DNA from: Streptococcaceae bacterium
GTDB lineage: Bacteria; Bacillota; Bacilli; Lactobacillales; Streptococcaceae
DNA length: 5,980 bases
NCBI GenBank assembly: GCA_031259195.1
Contig: JAIRLR010000098.1
Location: forward strand, 1-5,980
Direction of reading: 5' to 3'
Below the pieces are notes generated by a model. It saw nothing but the letters and a program-made list of their open reading frames with translations, was not told the DNA's origin and made no database searches. The position numbers and the translations under genes were made by a program. Positions within the stretch are counted from its first letter, which is position 1. Each line of letters opens with the position of its first letter. Shown here piece by piece: positions 1 through 4,809 of the stretch.

Positions 1-1643
1 ATTACCATGATTTAGATTACCATCCGTATACGCCGATGACTAATTGTTGTTTAATTGATTTTAAGAGCATGTTGAAAAATGGTTTTAAAATTGGAAATGC
101 CGAGGTGGTGTCTCCTAAATCAATTCAAACAGCAACAGCACAAATGAGTCAGATTATTGCCAATGTGGCTTCTAGTCAATACGGTGGATGTTCAGCAGAT
201 CGGGTGGATGAGCTTTTAGCACCATACGCAAAGCTAAATTATGGCAAGCATATGGAAGACGCTAAGCAATGGGTCTCTGAAGAAAAATGGGAAGAGTATG
301 CCAAAACCAAAACACAAAAAGATATTTATGATGCAATGCAATCATTGGAGTATGAGATTAATACCCTGTTTACTTCCAATGGACAAACACCATTTACCTC
401 TCTGGGCTTTGGTTTGGGCTCAAATTGGTTTGAGAGAGAAATTCAGCAAGCGATTTTAAAAATTCGCATTACAGGTTTAGGAAGCGAAAAAAGAACAGCG
501 ATTTTTCCGAAGCTAATTTTTACTTTGAAACGTGGATTGAATTTAAACGAAAAAGATCCAAATTATGACATTAAGCAACTTGCTTTGAAGTGCGCTACAA
601 AGCGTATGTATCCTGACATTTTAAGTTATGATAAAATTATTAAATTAACAGGATCATTTAAAGTGCCGATGGGCTGCCGTTCATTTTTACAAGGTTGGAA
701 AGATGAAAATGGAAATGAAGTCAATGCAGGACGGATGAATCTTGGTGTTGTAACTTTGAATCTTCCGCGTATTGCTTTAGAGTCTAAAGGCGCTATGAAT
801 AAATTTTGGCTGATTTTAGCTGAGCGTTTGGAGATTATCAAAGATGCGTTGGTCTTTCGAATTCATCGTTGTAAGGAAGCCAAACCTTCAAATGCGCCAA
901 TTTTATATCAAAATGGGGCGTTTGGGAAACGTTTAGACCGAAAAGGAAGTGTGAATGAGCTGTTTCGTAATCGAAGAGCAACTGTTTCGATGGGATATAT
1001 CGGTTTATATGAAGTGGCAACATCCTTTTATGGCCCTGAATGGGAAGATAACGATGAAGCTAAAGAGTTTACGCTTGAAATCATGGAAATTCTAAAAGCG
1101 CATGCTGATCTTTGGAGTGAAGAATATGGATATCACTTCTCTATTTATGGAACCCCTTCTGAGTCATTAACGGACCGCTTTTGTCGCTTAGATGCGCAAA
1201 AATTTGGAAAAGTGGCAGATATTACAGATAAAGAATATTATACGAATTCATTTCACTATGATGTTCGTAAAAAGCCAACTCCTTTTGAAAAATTAGATTT
1301 TGAAAAAGATTATCCAAAGTACTCTTGCGGTGGCTTTATTCATTATTGTGAATATCCTGTATTGCAACAAAACCCTAAAGCACTAGAAGCCGTTTGGGAT
1401 TATGCCTACGATCGTGTGGGCTATTTAGGAACGAATACACCGATCGATCATTGTTATGAGTGTGAATTTGATGGTGACTTTAATCCGACAGATCGTGGTT
1501 TTGAATGCCCAAATTGCGGCAATACAAATCCTGCAACTAGCGATGTTGTAAAACGCACTTGCGGCTATTTAGGAAATCCGCAGGCACGTCCGATGGTGCG
1601 AGGACGCCATAAAGAAATAAGTAGTCGCGTTAAACATATGTAA
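1..1643 (+). CDS. nrdD: Anaerobic (class III) ribonucleoside-triphosphate reductase, 5'-truncated by the window edge
   Basis: Oxygen-sensitive glycyl-radical enzyme that reduces ribonucleoside triphosphates to dNTPs in the cytoplasm; it needs the radical-SAM activase NrdG. The frame is open from base 3 and reads YHDLDYHPYTP before the ATG at 36, which matches internal NrdD sequence, so that ATG is not the start. E. coli NrdD has about 712 residues, so roughly 165 N-terminal residues are missing here. Counting from the codon at 36: the MGCRSFL finger loop has the presumed thiyl-radical Cys214 (T4 Cys290 equivalent); Asn235 lies 21 residues later, the spacing recalled for the formate-using type; Cys473, Cys476, Cys491 and Cys494 form the zinc site; Gly510 in RTCGYLG is the radical glycine. 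The C-terminal RVKHM ending is intact. nrdG, often the next gene, is not found downstream; E1 follows after 26 bases. Family assignment is very secure. Confidence 0.97.
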   Translation, partial: YHDLDYHPYTPMTNCCLIDFKSMLKNGFKIGNAEVVSPKSIQTATAQMSQIIANVASSQYGGCSADRVDELLAPYAKLNYGKHMEDAKQWVSEEKWEEYAKTKTQKDIYDAMQSLEYEINTLFTSNGQTPFTSLGFGLGSNWFEREIQQAILKIRITGLGSEKRTAIFPKLIFTLKRGLNLNEKDPNYDIKQLALKCATKRMYPDILSYDKIIKLTGSFKVPMGCRSFLQGWKDENGNEVNAGRMNLGVVTLNLPRIALESKGAMNKFWLILAERLEIIKDALVFRIHRCKEAKPSNAPILYQNGAFGKRLDRKGSVNELFRNRRATVSMGYIGLYEVATSFYGPEWEDNDEAKEFTLEIMEILKAHADLWSEEYGYHFSIYGTPSESLTDRFCRLDAQKFGKVADITDKEYYTNSFHYDVRKKPTPFEKLDFEKDYPKYSCGGFIHYCEYPVLQQNPKALEAVWDYAYDRVGYLGTNTPIDHCYECEFDGDFNPTDRGFECPNCGNTNPATSDVVKRTCGYLGNPQARPMVRGRHKEISSRVKHM

Positions 1644-1675
1644 AGGCTAAACTTGCCCCATAAGTTTTAGAGCCT
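1644..1675 (+). other. Hairpin after nrdD that reaches into element E1
   Basis: Directly after the nrdD stop, AGGCT plus AAACTT (1644-1654) can pair with AAGTTT (1662-1667) and AGCCT (1671-1675), leaving a TAG bulge and the loop GCCCCAT. The outer AGCCT half belongs to the terminal repeat of E1, so the fold is part host and part element. There is no T-run after it, so it is not a convincing intrinsic terminator; it could still protect the mRNA 3' end. Confidence 0.3.
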
Positions 1676-1687
1676 GTTAACTTGTCT
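1670..1687 (+). repeat. E1 left terminal inverted repeat
   Basis: GAGCCTGTTAACTTGTCT. It pairs with 2009-2026 except at its third base (G here, A in the other arm's complement). The outer 12 bases are shared with E2, but the inner TTGTCT is specific to E1. Confidence 0.9.
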
Positions 1688-1715
1688 GTCTATTGATGAA
1701 CCCCGTTTACCAAGT

Positions 1716-1845
1716 TTGTAATCAATTAAGCTCAAGCAAAACGCAAGCGTAGCGAGGCTATTTCGAGGCTTTCGTTTCTTGCGATTGTAATCAAGTAAAA
1801 CTTGAACAAATCGTAAGGAACCCGACAGGCTTTTTAACGAAGAAA
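1716..1845. repeat. Diverged tandem duplication inside E1
   Basis: TTGTAATCAA occurs at 1716-1725 and again at 1785-1794. Each copy is followed by a loosely similar A-rich stretch that runs into AGGCTTT (1766-1772 and 1827-1833, 61 bp apart). E2 has only one AGGCTTT, so E1 carries an extra unit of about 61 bp relative to E2. The alignment between copies is by eye and has gaps. Confidence 0.55.
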
Positions 1846-1869
1846 AGCAAAAAATTACCAGAAAAGTCA

Positions 1870-2001
1870 CACCAAGTAGGTACATCCTGTCTAATCTCTT
1901 CCAAGCTGCGCTTGCCAATCTTAAGGTAAGTTCGCACCGAGTAGGTACGTCCGCACCTTTACTCTGTCAAGCTGACGCTTGCCAATCTTAAGGTAAGTTC
2001 G
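1870..2001. repeat. Two tandem 65-67 bp units inside E1
   Basis: Copy one is 1870-1934 and copy two 1935-2001. Both begin CACC(A/G)AGTAGGTAC(A/G)TCC and both end with CTTGCCAATCTTAAGGTAAG and TTCG; the middle is more variable. E2 goes straight from the core GTCAC to AATTACGGAG, which aligns with the CAATTGGAG after copy two, so both units are absent from E2. Confidence 0.85.
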
Positions 2002-2008
2002 CAATTGG

Positions 2009-2026
2009 AGACAAGTTAACAGGTTC
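2009..2026 (-). repeat. E1 right terminal inverted repeat
   Basis: Its reverse complement is GAACCTGTTAACTTGTCT, 17 of 18 identical to the left end. TTAACA at 2016-2021 within it also resembles a -35 box for rnhA. Confidence 0.9.
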
Positions 2027-2044
2027 TATGGTAAAATTTATTCA
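2016..2044 (+). promoter_or_regulatory. Possible rnhA promoter spanning the E1 right end
   Basis: TTAACA (2016-2021) differs from a -35 consensus at one base and lies 17 bases before TATTCA (2039-2044), a poor -10. An alternative is TTGGAG (2005-2010) with TATGGT (2027-2032), spacing 16. Only 43 bases separate E1 from the rnhA start, so its promoter must overlap E1 or lie in that short gap, unless rnhA is read through from nrdD. Confidence 0.25.
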
Positions 2045-2069
2045 TATCACAACATGAAAGGGCATAAAA

Positions 2070-2555
2070 ATGACTTCTTACTCCGTAACTGTTTATACAG
2101 ATGGTGGTTCAAGAAATACCGGAAATGTTAAAGGCGGCCATGTACTTCCTACAGATAAAGCAGCCTGGGCTTTTTTGATTTTATATGAAAATCAAAAGAT
2201 CACTGGAAGTGATAGTGTTTTTGGTGCCACCAATAATCAAATGGAACTTTCAGCAGTACTTGCAGCTTTGCGCGAGCTTTATCGCATGAAACTCAATCAA
2301 GAAAACATTTTGTTAATTTCTGATTCCAAATATGTGCTGGATTCTATTAATAAAGGATGGCTTCAGAAATGGGCAAAAAATAATTGGATAAACTCATCAA
2401 AGCAAGAAGTGAAGAATCGCAACTTATGGGAAGCTATCTACAAAGCTCTACCTTACTTTCAAAGAATTACATTTGAATGGACAAAAGGGCATGCTAATAG
2501 CGATGGGAATAACTATGTAGATAAGTTACTTAATCAAACAATGGATCAAATGTAA
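2070..2555 (+). CDS. rnhA: Ribonuclease HI
   Basis: Cytoplasmic endonuclease that cuts the RNA strand of RNA-DNA hybrids, as in Okazaki primers and R-loops. The 161-residue length is normal for a stand-alone RNase HI. The catalytic set is complete: Asp11 in YTDGGS, Glu59 in NNQMEL, Asp85 in SDSKY, His141 in KGHA and Asp151 in NNYVD. The 10-residue His-Asp spacing is the same as E. coli His124-Asp134. WLQKWAKNNW (97-106) corresponds to the basic substrate-binding handle. The insertion GNVKGGHVLPTDKAAW after the first motif recalls forms in lactic acid bacteria. The ATG at 2070 is supported by GAAAGGG (2056-2062) seven bases upstream. It is transcribed alone, away from E1, and ends at a strong hairpin 3 bases into which its stop runs. 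The function is secure; the symbol follows the E. coli family. Confidence 0.93.
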   Translation: MTSYSVTVYTDGGSRNTGNVKGGHVLPTDKAAWAFLILYENQKITGSDSVFGATNNQMELSAVLAALRELYRMKLNQENILLISDSKYVLDSINKGWLQKWAKNNWINSSKQEVKNRNLWEAIYKALPYFQRITFEWTKGHANSDGNNYVDKLLNQTMDQM

Positions 2556-2594
2556 AAAAACGATTTCAAGTTCTAGAATTTGAAACCGTTTTTT
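2555..2594. terminator. Bidirectional terminator between rnhA and rnpB
   Basis: An almost perfect palindrome: AAAAAACG(2555-2562) pairs with CGTTTTTT (2587-2594), then TTTCAA with TTGAAA, with one A/C mismatch, one G-T pair and a CTAG loop (2573-2576). There is a T-run at the right end on the + strand and an equal T-run on the - strand from the A-run at 2554-2560. It begins at the rnhA stop codon and lies just after the rnpB 3' end, so it suits both convergent genes. Confidence 0.88.
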
Positions 2595-2601
2595 AAATTC
2601 T

Positions 2602-3047
2602 TGAAAATGCGCTATTCTATAAGCCATTTTCTGTACTTATCTAATCTCAAGAAAAAAAGATAAGTGATAATCATCTATCTGCAATTTTTTGTTTCATACA
2701 ACAAAAAACCACTCCTTTTTGCGTTCATTTCCGCTTTAAAAGATGCCCCTACCATAAGTTTGGGTTGCTCGCTCGAGGGGTTTACCGCGTTCCACCATTT
2801 AAATTTCTTTAAATGCTTCGTCACTGTGGCACTTTCAAGGATACTGATACATAGTTTAAAAACCTTAGTATGTTTTCCTGCCGTTATCTAAAATTCCGTT
2901 TATAATAGGCAGAGTTTTAAAGATACCTAGCCTTATTTTTTCAGCTAGCACGAACACTACAAGCATCGCAGCTTGTGCGAGTATGGACTTTCCTCAGCTT
3001 GTATTGCTAAATATAAACCGCGATTATCCGAATAACGCAAAACAAAT
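2602..3047 (-). ncRNA. rnpB: RNase P RNA, bacterial type B
   Basis: Catalytic RNA that trims the 5' leaders of pre-tRNAs together with the protein RnpA. Read on the minus strand it follows the B. subtilis molecule block by block: GAGGAAAGTCC (2985-2995); AGTATCCTTGAAAGTGCC and CACAGTGACGAAG (within 2816-2846); GGAACGCGG, AAACCCC and CGAGCGAG (about 2759-2794); GGTAGGGGC (2745-2753), the loop that holds the tRNA CCA end; AGATAGATGATT (2669-2680); and ATGGCTTATAGAA near the 3' end. The ends pair as helix P1: TGCGTTATTC (3039-3030) with GAATAGCGCA (2617-2608), with one G-U pair. The span between these is 432 bases, slightly longer than the 401 of B. subtilis. Exact ends are estimates. The AT-rich peripheral helices and type B layout support a Bacillota host. 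Confidence 0.96.
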
Positions 3048-3061
3048 TTAAAACCTCGTAT

Positions 3062-3067
3062 ACTATA
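3062..3067 (-). promoter_or_regulatory. rnpB: Probable rnpB -10 box
   Basis: On the minus strand TATAGT sits about 15-20 bases before the estimated RNA 5' end, within TGTTATAGTATACGAGG. No good -35 is seen at 16-18 bases; TGTTAG or GTGTTA are the nearest and weak. The site lies in the 57-base gap after dltD. Confidence 0.4.
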
Positions 3068-3104
3068 ACACTTTGATTTAACACTAACACATCTTCAAAA
3101 CAAA

Positions 3105-4400
3105 TCAATGATTATCGACTTCCAGCCATCCCTTCGATAGAAATTCTTGATTATTTATTTGATAGTTTTCAGGTGCGTTTGCTTTTTTCATAAACTTTGT
3201 AATTTTTTGATCAAGTGCCAACCAACCACGTTTTCCGATATGAATCGTATCATACATAAAATAAGGTTCATTATTACAACCGACAAAGTCGACCACATTA
3301 TTAAAACCTTGCGAGTTTAGTTGATATTTTATTTTTTTCGAAAATTTTTTCATCATCGACTGTCTAAGTCCGGTGTATTTCATCCATTTGCCATTTACTG
3401 GTGGAATTACAAACAAAACATCATTATGATTTTTGGCAAATAAATTTAAAAGCAACTGCAAATCATTATACTCCATACCATGCAAAAAGTTGGTTTTGAT
3501 TTGCGCATTTTTCATTTTTTTAAACCCTTTACCAACCTCATATTTAAAAAAGAAGTCATTAATTCCGTAAGGATTGGATTTAGATTGTTTTTTTCCTAAC
3601 TTATAAGCCAGATGATCTAGCTTTTTCTGATCATACTTATTTGGCAATTTTTTCTCCAAGTCCTTTATATTAACAAAAGATACTGGGAGAAATAATTTCT
3701 GAAATAAAGCGTCTTCAGCTTCTAAAAAATTATATTGTAAACTGTTAATAGCCTTTAAGCTCATATCAAGCTTTTTGCCATGCGCAAGCAAAGTTAAATT
3801 TTTGCGTAAAAGAAAATCCCCTTTTATTAATGAAAATTTTAACAAGCGCTTTGCCATAAATTTGGTTGTTATATCAGAAGGATCGGCGGATTTGATATAG
3901 TGGTAAAGATCCTTGGTCGTTACGTACCTTTTAAAAGCAGAAGAAACCATCCCTCCATGTAAACTTATCTCGCCTTGCTTACTTTTTTTGGTTTTAAACC
4001 ACTGCGGAGAAAAAATAAAAATAAGTTTACGATGATTTAACTCGTTCTTTAACCCATCCATATAAAAATAATGTGCCAGAGAATGCGCACCATTGAAGCC
4101 GATTAAAAATGGTGCATAGTCACGCTGATATTTAGCTGCTAAAACACTGGGATGAAAAGAATCAAACTTAAACAACTCCGAAGAACCCATAATTGGCAAA
4201 TATTTTTTATTCTCCAATGCTTGATGTTTGATATTATCACTGGTAAATACTTCTATTGATTGCGGCAGATTCGCAAACTTATCAGTTTCTTTTTCTGTAT
4301 AGCGATGAGTTTTGTTAAGCGGCGAAAATAACAGAATTGCAACCAGAATAAAAGCGCAAAAAAGTGGTCCAAATGCTTTGAAAACAGACGTTTTACGCAT
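3105..4400 (-). CDS. dltD: D-alanyl-lipoteichoic acid biosynthesis protein DltD
   Basis: Membrane-anchored SGNH-like esterase/transferase that works outside the membrane in the last step of D-alanine transfer to teichoic acid. Length 431 residues, typical of the family. One N-terminal membrane segment (about 9-27) follows a basic start MRKTSVFK. The nucleophile motif MGSSEL has Ser73/Ser74; the partner residues are Asp384 and His387 in YDTIHIGKRGW. Other family blocks are GFNGAHSLAHYF and VIPPVNGKWMKYTG. The ATG overlaps the dltC stop by 8 bases, and GAGGA (4413-4409) lies 8 bases upstream inside dltC, so the two genes are probably translationally coupled. It is the last gene of the operon. 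No clear terminator separates it from rnpB; a 7-bp stem with a 22-base loop around 3073-3108 is weak. Confidence 0.95.
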   Translation of the reverse strand: MRKTSVFKAFGPLFCAFILVAILLFSPLNKTHRYTEKETDKFANLPQSIEVFTSDNIKHQALENKKYLPIMGSSELFKFDSFHPSVLAAKYQRDYAPFLIGFNGAHSLAHYFYMDGLKNELNHRKLIFIFSPQWFKTKKSKQGEISLHGGMVSSAFKRYVTTKDLYHYIKSADPSDITTKFMAKRLLKFSLIKGDFLLRKNLTLLAHGKKLDMSLKAINSLQYNFLEAEDALFQKLFLPVSFVNIKDLEKKLPNKYDQKKLDHLAYKLGKKQSKSNPYGINDFFFKYEVGKGFKKMKNAQIKTNFLHGMEYNDLQLLLNLFAKNHNDVLFVIPPVNGKWMKYTGLRQSMMKKFSKKIKYQLNSQGFNNVVDFVGCNNEPYFMYDTIHIGKRGWLALDQKITKFMKKANAPENYQINNQEFLSKGWLEVDNH

Positions 4401-4629
4401 TTATTTTTTCCTCAATTCGCATAGCGATTTTAGCTGCGGTATTCCAGTCAAGGCGATCCATTTCTGAAGGTGGCAACGAGATATTAAATTTATTTTCTAA
4501 CTCTACAATCAATATAATTGCTCGCATCGAATCTAAAAGTCCTTCTTCAAATAAATCCAGATCCTCATTAAGACGAAAATCATCCGCGCCCGTTATTTCT
4601 TCAATCACATCAAATACTTCTTCTTTCAT
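4393..4629 (-). CDS. dltC: D-alanine carrier protein DltC
   Basis: Small cytoplasmic acyl-carrier-type protein; DltA loads D-alanine on its 4'-phosphopantetheine arm, and it then docks on DltB. The 78-residue length is exact for the family. The pantetheine-bearing Ser34 is in LLDSM (31-35), at the head of helix 2, and the protein is strongly acidic as expected. The start is supported by AGGGAG (4643-4638), 8 bases before ATG. That ribosome site lies just outside the end of E2 (4650), so the insertion left it whole. Other carrier proteins such as AcpP are unlikely because dltB and dltD flank it. Confidence 0.95.
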   Translation of the reverse strand: MKEEVFDVIEEITGADDFRLNEDLDLFEEGLLDSMRAIILIVELENKFNISLPPSEMDRLDWNTAAKIAMRIEEKINA

Positions 4630-4649
4630 TTCTAAAACTCCCTACTTTA

Positions 4650-4667
4650 GAACCTGTTAACGATCTC
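4650..4667 (+). repeat. E2 left terminal inverted repeat
   Basis: GAACCTGTTAACGATCTC. It pairs with 4792-4809 except at the third base. The outer 12 bases match E1; the inner GATCTC differs from the E1 TTGTCT. Confidence 0.9.
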
Positions 4668-4791
4668 CGTAATTGTGACTTTTCTGGTAATTTTTTGCCT
4701 TTCTTCGTCAAAAAGCCTCGATTTAGCACCGCTAAACCTACGTTTTTTTTCTAGAAATGCACAAAAATTTTTCAAAAAATCCATCAATAGA

Positions 4792-4809
4792 GAGATCGTT
4801 AACAGGCTC
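4792..4809 (-). repeat. E2 right terminal inverted repeat, read as the dltB 3' end
   Basis: Its reverse complement is GAGCCTGTTAACGATCTC. In the dltB frame it contributes most of an AGA codon, then GCC, TGT and the stop TAA. Confidence 0.9.

Larger units (their letters stand above)
1670..2026. mobile_element. E1: 357-bp MITE-like non-autonomous element
   Basis: Bounded by 18-bp inverted repeats (1670-1687 and 2009-2026) with one mismatch, starting GAGCC and ending GGTTC. There is no transposase-sized frame, so any movement would need enzyme from elsewhere. It shares with E2 (4650-4809, opposite orientation) the termini, CTATTGATG just inside one end (1690-1698), a 35-bp segment (1738-1772, 27/35 identical) and a 44-bp core (1827-1870, 42/44 identical). 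E1 is longer because of extra tandem units at 1785-1845 and 1870-2001. Flanks are TTA on the left and TAT on the right, or TA on both sides, so the target duplication is imperfect. The ends (GAGCCTGTTAAC with a TA/TTA target) recall the IS1031/IS427 groups of the IS5 family, which is inference from memory. It fills nearly the whole nrdD-rnhA gap, and nothing else gene-like is seen there. Confidence 0.85.
4650..4809. mobile_element. E2: 160-bp MITE-like element inserted between dltB and dltC
   Basis: Bounded by 18-bp inverted repeats (4650-4667, 4792-4809) with one mismatch, and by direct repeats TTA at 4647-4649 and 4810-4812. It is related to E1 but inverted: its reverse complement has CTATTGATG near one end (4790-4782), a 35-bp segment (4746-4712, 27/35) and the 44-bp core (4718-4675, 42/44). 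It lacks the extra tandem units of E1. It holds no gene. It is cotranscribed with the dlt operon, so its ends could form a long stem in the mRNA. Its right end encodes the last three dltB residues and the stop codon. Confidence 0.9.

Noticed and set aside
36..38. ATG as the nrdD start
   Set aside because: The frame is open upstream with typical NrdD residues (HDLDYHPYTP), and the protein would lack a large N-terminal part.
1667..1918. 83-codon minus-strand frame inside E1
   Set aside because: It starts in a tandem unit and ends on the element border. E1 and E2 differ here by a 61-bp indel, not a multiple of three, and by a 1-base shift near the end, so the frame is not conserved. No good ribosome site or domain was seen. 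Gene callers may still label it hypothetical.
1870..2001. Tandem repeats as a CRISPR array
   Set aside because: Only two direct copies, no repeat-spacer pattern and no cas gene; the units lie inside a bounded inverted-repeat element.
1670..2026. E1 as a complete insertion sequence or decayed transposase gene
   Set aside because: 357 bp is too short and no DDE-type motif or transposase-like peptide was seen in any frame.
2664..2891. 75-codon plus-strand frame
   Set aside because: It lies wholly antisense to conserved blocks of rnpB, which explain the sequence.
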